From: an uncultured Acidobacteriia bacterium
Lineage (GTDB): Bacteria; Acidobacteriota; Terriglobia; Bryobacterales; Bryobacteraceae
Direction: 5' to 3'
Assembly (NCBI GenBank): GCA_903828455.1
Contig: CAIKMJ010000022.1
Coordinates: forward strand, 62,001 to 126,000
DNA: 64,000 bases
In this document: in pieces, positions 37,951 to 47,525 of the stretch
Position numbering within the stretch: position 1 is the first letter of the stretch
Layout of the letters: each line of letters begins with the position of its first letter
Program-made: the position numbers and the translations under genes
Notes under the pieces: model-generated
Seen by the model: the letters and a program-made list of their open reading frames with translations, nothing else
The model's database searches: none
Told to the model about the DNA's origin: nothing

Positions 37951-40005
37951 CTACCCTTCGTCCCGCATGGTTCCCAGGTACCGGCTCGCCAGCACCGATT
38001 CCGCCACGCCCGATGCCAGCACCAGCAGCATCACGTACCACCAAAAGCTCTGCGGAACCTTTTGCGGCCCGCTCTTCCCGCCCGCCGCCGCCCCGGCCCC
38101 CGCTTCCTGCGTCGTCTGCCCGCCCTTGCCCTGCCACAGCGCCAGCGCATCCTCCGGAATCACATCGAGGTTCGATTCCTTCGGATCCGGATTCACCGCC
38201 ACTTCATCCTGCCGCCCGTTCGCCAGCCGCAGCTGATAGTAACCGGCTTCGGTGAGCTGCAGCGACTGCGCCTTCGCCGCCTCCGCCAGCGTCAGCGGCC
38301 GCTTCCCCTGCGGATCGGTCACCTCCACGCCCTGGCCCTTTTCCTTCGCATTGCGCAGCTCAAGGAACGCATCCACCGGCCGCGCCCCGCCCTGCCGCTC
38401 GCTGCCCGCCAGATACCGCGCCGTCTGCTCAATAAACGGCACAAACGCCGGATGCAGCGGAAAATCATTCGTCAGATTGTCCAGCCCGCTCGCAAACAGC
38501 ACCACGCGCCCTTCGCCGATGCGCTTCTCCATCAGCAGCGGCGTCTGGTCGCCCAGCCGCACAATCACCCGCGCCGCCTCCGCGCCCGTCCCCGGGTCCA
38601 CATTCAGCGCGTAGAAGAACTTCACCCCCGGCCATCCCTCGGCCTTCGCCACCGCCGCGTACGACGAATCGCTCGACCCCACCGCCATGTAGTGATCCGG
38701 CACCCGGTTGTAGTCGCGCGTCTCAATCACCCGCCCGCCGAAAATCGGAATCTGCGTCCGCCCGCCCGCCGACGTCCCCGCCGCAATCAGCAAACTCCCG
38801 CCGCCCTTTACGTACTCCGTCAGCGAATGCTCCAGCAGCGCCGGCACATTGTTCACATCGGAAAGCACGATGAACGCGTAGTTCGCCGGCTTCCGGTCCG
38901 CCGCCTCATTCACTCCGATCGATTCCAGAATGAATGCCGACTGCGCCGCCGCCCCCAGCGCCGCCCCCACATACAACTGCGAACGCGACTCGCCGAAATT
39001 ATGGATCAGCAGCGCCTTCTGCGGATCGGTCCGCTGCACCGCAAAACGCCGCAAATCGTCCGCCGCAAATGCATCGCCCGCGTCGATCTTCACCTCGCAC
39101 CGGCTGAACCCGTACGGCACTTCGAGCGACGGAAACTCCACCGTCGCCTTTCCGTTCGCCGGCACCGCCACGCTCTTCGTCGCCGTCGTCTTGCCGTTCA
39201 CCACCAGCGACACCGTGCGCTGCGCCGCCGGCGTCCCGTATCCCGCTATCACCGCCTGCACGTGAACCGGCTTCGCGTCCTTCCCCCAAACCTGCCCCGG
39301 CGCATCCACCGACTCCACCGCCCAGTTCGGCTGCGCCTTCGTCGTCACCGCGTGCGTCACCAGCGTCACATTGCCCGGCAGCGCCATATCGGCAAAATTC
39401 CCCGCCAGCTGGCTGCGCTGCATATCGCTGAACACGTGCAGCTCAATCGGCGTGTGGACCGCTTCTCCCATCGCCCGCATCGCCCTCGCCAGCTCGCCGA
39501 AATTCCCGTGCCCGTCGCCCGGTTCGATCGACTGCACCGCCGCCCGCAGCGCCGCCTCATCCTGCACCGGCTGCGTCATCAGATGCAGCTGCGACCCGAA
39601 CGCCGCCACCTGCCCCCGCGCCGCCCCCTTGCCCGACAGCACCTTCAGCGCTTCCGTCTTCGCATCGTCCAGCCGCGTGTTGCCGCCCGCCGTCGCCGCC
39701 CGCATGCTCAGCGAGTTGTCCACCACCAGCAGCACCAGCCGGTCGCTCGCCAGCGCCGCCGCGTCCCGGCTGATAAACGGATTGGCAAACGCAAAGATCA
39801 GCGCCAGCAGCACCAGCAGCCGCAGCGCCAGCAGCAGCAGATAGTTCAGCCGCCGGTGCCGCGTCGAACTCTGAATTCGCGTCTCGTAAAACATCAGCGA
39901 GCTCACCGGCTTCGGCGTCGTCGTCTGCCGCTTCAGCAGATGCAGATAGAGCGGCAGCGCCACTCCCGCCAGGCCCGCCAGAAACCAGGGCGAAAAGAAT
40001 CCCAT
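37951..40005 (-). CDS. BatA/vWA domain-containing membrane protein
   Basis: N-terminal LAGLAGVALPLYLHLLKR (BatA TM), VLLVVDNSLSMRA. Confidence 0.9.
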   Translation of the reverse strand: MGFFSPWFLAGLAGVALPLYLHLLKRQTTTPKPVSSLMFYETRIQSSTRHRRLNYLLLLALRLLVLLALIFAFANPFISRDAAALASDRLVLLVVDNSLSMRAATAGGNTRLDDAKTEALKVLSGKGAARGQVAAFGSQLHLMTQPVQDEAALRAAVQSIEPGDGHGNFGELARAMRAMGEAVHTPIELHVFSDMQRSQLAGNFADMALPGNVTLVTHAVTTKAQPNWAVESVDAPGQVWGKDAKPVHVQAVIAGYGTPAAQRTVSLVVNGKTTATKSVAVPANGKATVEFPSLEVPYGFSRCEVKIDAGDAFAADDLRRFAVQRTDPQKALLIHNFGESRSQLYVGAALGAAAQSAFILESIGVNEAADRKPANYAFIVLSDVNNVPALLEHSLTEYVKGGGSLLIAAGTSAGGRTQIPIFGGRVIETRDYNRVPDHYMAVGSSDSSYAAVAKAEGWPGVKFFYALNVDPGTGAEAARVIVRLGDQTPLLMEKRIGEGRVVLFASGLDNLTNDFPLHPAFVPFIEQTARYLAGSERQGGARPVDAFLELRNAKEKGQGVEVTDPQGKRPLTLAEAAKAQSLQLTEAGYYQLRLANGRQDEVAVNPDPKESNLDVIPEDALALWQGKGGQTTQEAGAGAAAGGKSGPQKVPQSFWWYVMLLVLASGVAESVLASRYLGTMRDEG

Positions 40006-40896
40006 CTACTTTCGACCTCCGCGCAGACTCAGGTACTCGCGCAGCGCGTTATCCAGCGGCCGGTCCGTCATCAGCCGGCAGTACGCCATCCCCGCCGCCT
40101 GCGTGCGCTCCTGCAGATCCGCCAGATGCGCGTCCACCTTTTGCCGGTACTCCTGCTTGCCGTAATCGGGCGTCACCTGCATCTCCGCCTGCGTCTCCAG
40201 ATCCACCAGAATCGTCGGCCCCTTCAGCGACGGCCGCACATCTTCCGGATCCAGCACGTGAAACAGCACCACTTCGTTCCCGTGATAGCGCAGCGGCTCA
40301 ATGCTGCGGATGATGCTCTCCGGCGACTCCCAGAAATCGGAAATAATCAGCACCATCCCGCGCCGCTTCAGAAACTCCTGGAAGTACCGCATCGGCCTCG
40401 CGAAGTCGGTGCGCGCCCGCGGTTCCGCCTGGTTGAGCGCCGCCAGCAGCCGGTGCAGTTGTCCCTGCCGCGTCGACGGCCGGATGAAATCGCGGATCTC
40501 GTCGTCGAACGTAATCAGCCCCGCCGCATCCCGCTGCCCGTGAATCGCCAGATACAGCAGCGACGCCGCCAGATACCGCGCGTAATCCATCTTGTTCACC
40601 CGGTGCGAGCCGAACTGCATCGAATTGCTCGCATCCAGCAGCACCGTCAGCATGCTGTTGGTCTCGCCGCGAAAACGCTTCAGATACAGCCGTTCGGTGC
40701 GCGCGTAAACGTTCCAGTCCACGTGCCGCAAATCGTCGCCCGCGTTGTACGCCCGGTACTCGGCAAACTCCTGGCTGAAACCGAAATCGGGCGAACGGTG
40801 CAGCCCCGCCACAAACCCGTCGACCACCGTCTTCGCAACCAGATCGAGCCCCGAAATTCCCGCCAGAACTGTCGGATCAAGAAAGCGCTGGATCAT
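40006..40896 (-). CDS. DUF58 domain-containing protein
   Basis: GLHRSPDFGFSQEFAEYRAYNAGDDLRHVDWNVYARTERLYLKRF. Confidence 0.95.
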   Translation of the reverse strand: MIQRFLDPTVLAGISGLDLVAKTVVDGFVAGLHRSPDFGFSQEFAEYRAYNAGDDLRHVDWNVYARTERLYLKRFRGETNSMLTVLLDASNSMQFGSHRVNKMDYARYLAASLLYLAIHGQRDAAGLITFDDEIRDFIRPSTRQGQLHRLLAALNQAEPRARTDFARPMRYFQEFLKRRGMVLIISDFWESPESIIRSIEPLRYHGNEVVLFHVLDPEDVRPSLKGPTILVDLETQAEMQVTPDYGKQEYRQKVDAHLADLQERTQAAGMAYCRLMTDRPLDNALREYLSLRGGRK

Positions 40897-41435
40897 GCCT
40901 CGTTCTCGCCCCCCGGCCGGAATCCGATCCGTCTCTTCGGAGTTACCGGAACTGCCTTCATCCGCCGCACCTCGACCGTCAGGTTGTCGATATCTTCCAC
41001 CAGCACCTCGATCACCGATGCCGCCCGCTCATGCCCCTGCTCCAGCTTCTCGATGCGCGCCGCCAGATCTTTGTTGGCCGCGATCATCTCCCGCAGCCGC
41101 ACAAACGCCCGCGCGATGAAGATATTCATCTGCACCGCGCGCTGGCTCTTCAGCACCGAGGAAAGCATCAGCACGCCATGCTCGGTGAAAACGTAGGGCC
41201 GATACCGCCGCCCGCCCCTTCCAGCCTTTGAAATCACAAAATGTGATCTCAAATCTTCCGCCTCTTCCGCGGTCAGCTGAAACATGAAATCCTCGGGAAA
41301 CCGCTCCAGGTTCCGTCTCACCGCCTGATTCAGCGTCCTCGTCTCCACTTCGTACAGCGCAGCCAGATCCGCATCCGGAATCACCTTCTGCCCGCGGATC
41401 ACCCGAATCAGCGACTCCACCGGCCGCGCCGCCAT
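40893..41435 (-). CDS. ORF6N domain-containing DNA-binding protein
   Basis: IRVIRGQKVIPDADLAALYEVETRTLNQAVRRNLERFPEDFMFQLT; start after the upstream vWA gene, ATGA overlap into DUF58 gene. Confidence 0.92.
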   Translation of the reverse strand: MAARPVESLIRVIRGQKVIPDADLAALYEVETRTLNQAVRRNLERFPEDFMFQLTAEEAEDLRSHFVISKAGRGGRRYRPYVFTEHGVLMLSSVLKSQRAVQMNIFIARAFVRLREMIAANKDLAARIEKLEQGHERAASVIEVLVEDIDNLTVEVRRMKAVPVTPKRRIGFRPGGENEA

Positions 41436-41446
41436 AAGGCTCGCGC

Positions 41447-43765
41447 TCACACAATCCCCCACTTCCGCCGCAGCCACCATTCGCCGAACCGCAGCCCCAC
41501 CAGCAGCAAAAACACCGCCGGCAGATTCCACAATTCCCGCGTCTCCCGCATCGTCACCCCGGCCTCGGAAAACGGAATCGCCGCCGGAAGTTTGCCCAGA
41601 TCCTCGGCCTTCCAGTACTGTCCGCCCGTCTGTGCCGCCAGGTGTTCCAGCAGTTCGCGGTTCTGCTCCGTGTGGAAATTCTCCGCCACCCCGTCCATGC
41701 GCTGGAACGTCAGCACATCGCGCCCCAGTTCCGCCATCTTGCCGGTCTTCGGGTCATGCCGCTGTGCCGTCACTTCCGTCAGATACGAACCCGCCTTCGT
41801 CGCCGACCACGCCGCCTGAAAATGCCCCGGGCTGTCCGGCACCGGCGTCATCTCCACCAGCGCGCTCAGTCCGCCCGGCCCCAGAATGTGCGCTTCCACC
41901 TTTGCATCCGGCGCCGGATTGTACTGCTGATCCCGCACCTCCGCCGTCAGCGCCACCGCGCCGTTATCCAGCAGCATCTGCGCCGGAATCGCCGCCGTCA
42001 CATGCCCCGGCGTATCCGAAACCACCCACCGCAACAATTGCTGCCAGAACAAATCGTGCGCCGTATCGCCCAGCGGCAGGCTCATCTGCCAGCGCCAGCT
42101 TCCGCCCGTCGCCATGATCGCCGTCCGCCCGCGCCCGAAACTCTCGGTAATCAGCAGCGGCAGCTTCTTCCCCTCCGGCGTGATCATATTCGCCAGCACA
42201 TCCGCGCCCGGCTTCGGCGTACCCGGGTCTTCGTAATCCATCAGGTACGGCAGCTTCTTCCACTTCGCCGCATTCGCATCGCGGTCGTCCAGCAGCCGCG
42301 TGATGATGCTGTCCATGCCGGATGGCGCCAGCTCCGCCGTCGTATGCGCCGTGCCGTTCTTCGGATCCGCCTCGCGATGAAACGTCCCCGGCTGCGTCGG
42401 CAGCACCGTCGGCAGCAAATCCGTGATCGACGACGCATTCCACCCGCCGTCCGCCAGCGCAAACTGCCCGCCCAGCATCAGCAGCCCGCCCCCCCGCCGG
42501 TCCACAAACTGCCGGATCAGCTCCTGCTGCGCCGCCGAAAAATAGCCCGCCTCCACCGACCCGATAATCAGCCCCTGGTACCCGAACAAATCCTCCGCCC
42601 GCGTCGGAAAGCCCGCCTCCAGCTCCTTCGGATCGTTTATCCCCTGCCGGTATATCTTCGTCCCGCTCGTCCGGTCAATCGAGGCGATCTGCACCATCCG
42701 GTCATCCGCCTCCGCCTGCCGGATGAACTTGTACTCCCACCGCGGCTCGCCTTCCATATACAGGATGCGCCGCGTCTCCGCGCTCGCCGTCACCGCCCGC
42801 GTCAGCGTATTGTTCGCCGTGCTCTCCTCGCCCGCCAGCGGCGACGCCTCAATCTGCAGCGTCTTCGCGCCCGCTCCGCCCACGTCGAACATCACAATCT
42901 CGGTCTGCTGATTGCCATCCGGCCCCAGCGTCACCGCGTGCGACGCCAGCGCCTTCACCTGCCCGTTCGCCCCCACGTCCCGCACCGTCAGGTTGATCTT
43001 CTGCCCCGCATATCCCCGCTGATGCAGCGTCACCTTCGCCGCCAGCCGTGAATTGGCCAGCGCGCGCGGCGCAATCACCGCATCGTCCAGCTCCACGTCG
43101 TGCCCAGCGTGCTCGCGCCCCAGCCCCACCGTGTGTACCGGAATGTGCCGCGCCCGCAGCGTGTTGATCGCCTCCGTGCTGATCCCGCCCGTGTTGTCGC
43201 CGCCGTCGCTCAGCAGCACCACCGCGCCAATCGGCAAATCGCTGGTCTCCGCGCTCAGCTGCTTCAGGCTGTCGCCGATCCGCGTCGATGGCGCGCTCGT
43301 CTGCAGCTCCTTCAGATCTTCAATCCGCCCCGGCGCCGCATCCACCCGGTACAGCCGCGTCTGGAACGATTTCTTCAGGCTGTCCAGCACCCCGCCCTGC
43401 AGCGCCTTCACCGCCTGCGCCTGCCGCGTCGCGCCGCCTTCCTGAATCCCCATGCTGCGCGAATCGTCCACCAGCACCGCCACAATGTTCTGCTGCGGCT
43501 TCAGCTCCGAAACCGTGATCGCCGGCTGCCACAGCAACACCAGCACCACCGCCGCCAGCAGCGTCTGCATCCCCCAGATCATCCAGGACCGCCACCCGCG
43601 CACCCCCGGCGCCGCCTCCGCCTGCCGCGACCGGATCAGCCACGCCAGCCCCCCAGCCGCCGCCACAATGAGCAGCACCAGCGCCCACTTCGGCCACGCC
43701 CCCAGCAGAGCGAACTGGCCTCGCGAATATACCGACTGCGGATATTTAAAAAGGAACTCGAACAT
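41447..43765 (-). CDS. vWA/glutamine-amidotransferase-like membrane protein
   Basis: NIVAVLVDDSRSMGIQEGG; C-terminal TM; operon context. Confidence 0.88.
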   Translation of the reverse strand: MFEFLFKYPQSVYSRGQFALLGAWPKWALVLLIVAAAGGLAWLIRSRQAEAAPGVRGWRSWMIWGMQTLLAAVVLVLLWQPAITVSELKPQQNIVAVLVDDSRSMGIQEGGATRQAQAVKALQGGVLDSLKKSFQTRLYRVDAAPGRIEDLKELQTSAPSTRIGDSLKQLSAETSDLPIGAVVLLSDGGDNTGGISTEAINTLRARHIPVHTVGLGREHAGHDVELDDAVIAPRALANSRLAAKVTLHQRGYAGQKINLTVRDVGANGQVKALASHAVTLGPDGNQQTEIVMFDVGGAGAKTLQIEASPLAGEESTANNTLTRAVTASAETRRILYMEGEPRWEYKFIRQAEADDRMVQIASIDRTSGTKIYRQGINDPKELEAGFPTRAEDLFGYQGLIIGSVEAGYFSAAQQELIRQFVDRRGGGLLMLGGQFALADGGWNASSITDLLPTVLPTQPGTFHREADPKNGTAHTTAELAPSGMDSIITRLLDDRDANAAKWKKLPYLMDYEDPGTPKPGADVLANMITPEGKKLPLLITESFGRGRTAIMATGGSWRWQMSLPLGDTAHDLFWQQLLRWVVSDTPGHVTAAIPAQMLLDNGAVALTAEVRDQQYNPAPDAKVEAHILGPGGLSALVEMTPVPDSPGHFQAAWSATKAGSYLTEVTAQRHDPKTGKMAELGRDVLTFQRMDGVAENFHTEQNRELLEHLAAQTGGQYWKAEDLGKLPAAIPFSEAGVTMRETRELWNLPAVFLLLVGLRFGEWWLRRKWGIV

Positions 43766-43816
43766 GAACTCGTTGGCTGCCCCTGGTCTCTGTCTGCGCG
43801 TGCGCTCGGTTCATGT

Positions 43817-44605
43817 TCAGTGCGTCATCGAATACGTGATGTAGTTGAGGACGATGCGGAACGCAAGTCCGGAAAACTTCTCCGGATACTCCGGCGTATC
43901 CGCCCACTCCCACGCATCGCCCAGATGCATGTTCGCGCAGATCGCCACCATGATCCGCCCGTGGTCGTCGCGTATCGCCCTCCACAACGGCACGTACCCG
44001 TCTTTCTCATACGTGCGTCCCGTGTTGACGTAAACTTCGCTCGGAATCTGAAACTTCTCGTTGATGTCGTACAGCACGTGGTAGATCTCGTCGTTGTCCT
44101 TCAGATCTTCCACCGGCCGGTCCGGCAGCACCTGCCGCATCCCCGCCATGAAGTGCTGCCAGTCGTCGGTCCCGTGGAAATCGTCCACCATCAGGAACCC
44201 GCCCTTCAGCAGATAATCGTGCAGCCGCTTCGCTTCTTCTTCCGTGAACGTCCACGTGTTCACGTCCACCGCATAAATCCACGGATAGTCGAACAAATGG
44301 TCGCTCGCCAGATCCGTCACATTCAGCGCCGACGGCGAATGGATCCTCGTCAGCCGCCGCAGCGCAATCAGGCAGTCGTTATCCGCCTTCGGATAATCCC
44401 TCGACCACGACCCGCCCCGGCTCCGGTACCCGAAACTGCTCCCGCTCGCATACCCCGACGTGTACTGCAGCCGGCTCCAGTAAAACTCCGACGGCACCAT
44501 CCCGCCGTACGAATAATATTGCTGGCGTCCGTATTGCATCGCGGACAGGCCCGCGCTCAGCACAAGCAGAACAGAAACGGCGGTGACGGCTGGCACCAGC
44601 TTCAT
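43817..44605 (-). CDS. DUF4159 domain-containing protein
   Basis: FTEEEAKRLHDYLLKGGFLMVDDFHG..., VLYDINEKFQIP. Confidence 0.85.
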   Translation of the reverse strand: MKLVPAVTAVSVLLVLSAGLSAMQYGRQQYYSYGGMVPSEFYWSRLQYTSGYASGSSFGYRSRGGSWSRDYPKADNDCLIALRRLTRIHSPSALNVTDLASDHLFDYPWIYAVDVNTWTFTEEEAKRLHDYLLKGGFLMVDDFHGTDDWQHFMAGMRQVLPDRPVEDLKDNDEIYHVLYDINEKFQIPSEVYVNTGRTYEKDGYVPLWRAIRDDHGRIMVAICANMHLGDAWEWADTPEYPEKFSGLAFRIVLNYITYSMTH

Positions 44606-44614
44606 AATTCGAGT

Positions 44615-44650
44615 CCCTCGGACAGCTATAAACCCTCAGACAGCTCTAAA
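44615..44650. repeat. 18-bp x2 tandem duplication in the 5' leader of the DUF4159 gene
   Basis: ccctcggacagctataaa | ccctcagacagctctaaa. Confidence 0.92.
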
Positions 44651-44780
44651 TATGACGACTGCAACGAAGATGATTAGAAGAGTATCAGAACCGTAACAGC
44701 TTCTCCAGCGCGCCGCCCCGATCCCTGATAATCTCGTCTTTCCGGCACCGCGCCGGACCACTGCCCAGGAGGCCATCCCG

Positions 44781-46835
44781 GTGAACCGCTTCGTCGTCTC
44801 TCTCTCCGCCGCTCTCTCTCTCATCGCCCCCGCCGCGCTCCACGCCCGCGTCGCCGGAATCGAGATCGCCTCGCGCGCCCCCGCCTTCGCCGGCCGCACC
44901 TTCGGCAATACCGGCGCCTACGAAAAAATCAAAGGCGTCGCCACCGGCGAAATCGACCCCAAAGATCCCCGCAACGCCCTCATCACCGACCTCGCCCTCG
45001 CCCCCCGCAACGCCCGCGGCCTCGTCGAATACCGCACCAACTTCACCCTCGTCAAGCCCGTCGATATGAGCCGCTCCTCCGGCGTCGTCGTCTACAACGT
45101 CGTCAACCGCGGCCGCCACGGCGGACCCTCCGAATTCCACATCGGCGGCGACCCCGGCGACGGCTTCCTCTATAAGCTCGGCCACACCCTCCTCTGGTCC
45201 GGCTGGCAGGGCGACATCCCGCTCACCACCGACGGCTCCGACCTCGAAGGCATCGACGTCCCCGTCGCCCGCAATCCCGACGGCTCCTCCGTCACCGGCC
45301 CCGTCTGGAACCGCTTCACCGGCGCCACCGGCTCCACCCAGGCCCTCGCCAACACCGCCGGCCGCGCCCCCGCCACGCTCGACACCGCCCAGGCCAGACT
45401 CATCTCCGCCACCTCCGAATCCCCCTCCGGCCTCAAGTCCGGCATCACCGCCATCCCCGCCTCCGACTGGGCCTTCGCCGATTGCCGCACCGTCCCCTTC
45501 CCCGGCACGCCCGACCCCACCCGCCTCTGTCTCAAATCCGGCTTCAACAAGGCGCTCCTCTACGAACTCACCTACACCGCCAAAGATCCCTACGTCCTCG
45601 GCGTCGGCCTCGCCGCCATGCGCGACGTCATCTCCTTCTTCCGCTACTCCGCCGCCGAAACCGGCAGCGGCAGCAACCCCCTCGCCGGCGCCGTCCCCCA
45701 CACCATCTGCACCGGCAGCTCCCAGTCCGGCCGCCTCGAAAAGCAGTTCCTCAACCTCGGTTTCAATGAGGATGAATCCGGCCGCATCGTCTGCGACGGC
45801 ATGAACACCCGCATCGCCGGCATGCTCGGCGGCTTCAACGTCCGCTTCGCCAGCCCCGGCGACATCGCCGAACTCTTCGATCCCGGCGCCGACGGCCCGC
45901 TCTGGTGGTCCGATTACACCGACGCCGCCCGCGCCCACTCCTCCTCGGGCATCCTCCACCGCTGCCAGGCCTCCCACACCTGCCCCCTCATCACCGAAAC
46001 CTACGGCGGCCCCGAAGTCTGGTACACCCACATCACCGTCGGTCTCCTCGGCACCGACGCCAAAGCCGACCTCCCTCTCCCCGCCAACGTCCGCCGCTAC
46101 TACCACCCCGGCACCCCCCACGGCGGCGGCGCCGGCGGCTTTAACCTCGGCACCCCCTCGCCCGACCCCGCCGTCTTCGCCACCAACCCCAACCCCGAGC
46201 GCGAAACCGACCGCGCCCTCTTCGTCGCCCTCACCGACTGGGTCGTCCACAACACCCCTCCCCCTCCCAGCGCCGACCCGCGCCTCGCCGACGGCCTCCT
46301 CGTCCCCCCCACCTCCGCCGCCATGGGCTGGCCCGCCATCCCCAACTCGCCCCGCCCCGACGGCGTCATCAGTCCCGTCCTCGACTACGACTACGGCCCG
46401 GCCTTCCGCTACAACGACGATTCCGGCGTCATCTCCACCGTCCCGCCCCTCGTCCGCCGCACCATTCCCGTCCTCGTCCCCAGGGTCGATGCCGACGGCA
46501 ACGAACTCGGCGGCCTCCCCTCCCTCCTCCACCGCCTCCCCCTCGGTACTTACACCAGCTGGAATCCCATCCCCGACGGCCCGCTCAAAGGCCGCGAGCG
46601 CGCCCTCGCCGCCGGCTACCTGCCCTTCGCCCGCACCAAAGCCGAACGCCTCGCCACCGGCGACCCCCGCCTCTCCATCGAGGAACGCTACCCCGGCGCC
46701 GCCGCCTACTACGCCGCCGCCGTCGCCCAGGCCGCCGACATGGTCAAGCAACGTCTGCTGCTGCCCGAAGACGCCATCCGCCTCCTCGGCCAGTTGATGA
46801 CGGACGTCGAAACCGGCAAGCTCTTCAACCATTAG
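44781..46835 (+). CDS. alpha/beta hydrolase domain-containing secreted protein
   Basis: Signal peptide; CTGSSQSGRLEKQFLNLGFNEDESGRIVCDGM nucleophile-elbow-like region. Confidence 0.78.
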   Translation: MNRFVVSLSAALSLIAPAALHARVAGIEIASRAPAFAGRTFGNTGAYEKIKGVATGEIDPKDPRNALITDLALAPRNARGLVEYRTNFTLVKPVDMSRSSGVVVYNVVNRGRHGGPSEFHIGGDPGDGFLYKLGHTLLWSGWQGDIPLTTDGSDLEGIDVPVARNPDGSSVTGPVWNRFTGATGSTQALANTAGRAPATLDTAQARLISATSESPSGLKSGITAIPASDWAFADCRTVPFPGTPDPTRLCLKSGFNKALLYELTYTAKDPYVLGVGLAAMRDVISFFRYSAAETGSGSNPLAGAVPHTICTGSSQSGRLEKQFLNLGFNEDESGRIVCDGMNTRIAGMLGGFNVRFASPGDIAELFDPGADGPLWWSDYTDAARAHSSSGILHRCQASHTCPLITETYGGPEVWYTHITVGLLGTDAKADLPLPANVRRYYHPGTPHGGGAGGFNLGTPSPDPAVFATNPNPERETDRALFVALTDWVVHNTPPPPSADPRLADGLLVPPTSAAMGWPAIPNSPRPDGVISPVLDYDYGPAFRYNDDSGVISTVPPLVRRTIPVLVPRVDADGNELGGLPSLLHRLPLGTYTSWNPIPDGPLKGRERALAAGYLPFARTKAERLATGDPRLSIEERYPGAAAYYAAAVAQAADMVKQRLLLPEDAIRLLGQLMTDVETGKLFNH

Positions 46836-46852
46836 CCCTGCGAATTCAAACT

Positions 46853-47119
46853 ATGCGAGGCCAAACAGCAATCCGCACACTCACCATCCGTATTCCCGAG
46901 GGCAAGCACGAGCGCTTGCGCAATCTGGCGAAGGCCCGCGGCGTGAGCCTCAACCGCCTCATCGACGAACTCGCCACCGTCGCTCTGGCCGAATACGACA
47001 GCGAAACCCGTTTCCGCGCCATGGCCGCCCGCGGCTCCCGCCAGACCGGACTCGCCCTGCTCGAAAAGCTCGATCTCGAAAAGCTCGATCTTGAAAAGCT
47101 CGATCGCGCGTTTTCCTGA
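46853..47119 (+). CDS. ribbon-helix-helix/antitoxin-like DNA-binding protein with C-terminal LEKLD repeat
   Basis: RTLTIRIPEGKHERLRNLAKARGVSLNRLIDELATVALAEY; LEKLD x3 C-term. Confidence 0.78.
   Translation: MRGQTAIRTLTIRIPEGKHERLRNLAKARGVSLNRLIDELATVALAEYDSETRFRAMAARGSRQTGLALLEKLDLEKLDLEKLDRAFS
47060..47104 (+). repeat. 15-bp x3 in-frame tandem repeat
   Basis: ctcgaaaagctcgat x2, cttgaaaagctcgat. Confidence 0.96.
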
Positions 47120-47222
47120 TCTGCCCAACCCTCCGCGCGCGAGTCACAGCCGCTTTTTGCTGATTGCAAACGACTTCCGCACCTCACTCCGCGCCGTTGC
47201 GCTAAACTGCGGCCGGACCCAT

Positions 47223-47294
47223 GACTTCATCAAGGCGACTTCATCAAGGCGATTTCATCACGGCAAAACTGGCATCACGCCAAAACTGGCTTCG
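47223..47294. repeat. 14-bp x3 tandem repeat followed by 17-bp x2 tandem repeat
   Basis: gacttcatcaaggc x2, gatttcatcacggc; cggcaaaactggcatca | cgccaaaactggcttcg. Confidence 0.93.
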
Positions 47295-47525
47295 TTTTTT
47301 CAAATTGCCACGCGCGCGAATCGGCACACCTTCCGGCGGCAAAAACCGCGCCCGATTCGCCGCATTGTGTGGCTTTCTCGCCTCCGCTGCGCCCGCGGCT
47401 TGGGTTCGTTTTTTCAAATTCCTCCTCAACCCTCAGGATCGTGGCCGCATGACTACACTTCCGCGCCGATGTGTCGCATTTACGCCGCACTTCAGCCCGC
47501 CGGCTTGGGTTCGTTTTTTCAATTT
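47286..47525 (-). repeat. dispersed repeat AATTTGAAAAAACGAACCCA(AGC) x3
   Basis: Plus-strand cores cgttttttcaaatt at 47293 and 47407, cgttttttcaattt at 47512 (spacings 114 and 105 bp). Confidence 0.88.

Noticed and set aside
38062-41196. 1044-aa plus-strand ORF
   Set aside because: Antisense to the BatA and DUF58 genes; Arg/His/Pro-rich composition typical of high-GC antisense frames with no domains.
44685-46832. 715-aa Gly/Val/Ala-rich minus-strand ORF
   Set aside because: Antisense to the alpha/beta hydrolase domain gene, whose sense frame has a signal peptide and hydrolase motifs.
47286-47525. Possible CRISPR-like array
   Set aside because: Only three degenerate copies of about 20 bp with 105-114 bp spacing and no cas genes; does not match CRISPR architecture.
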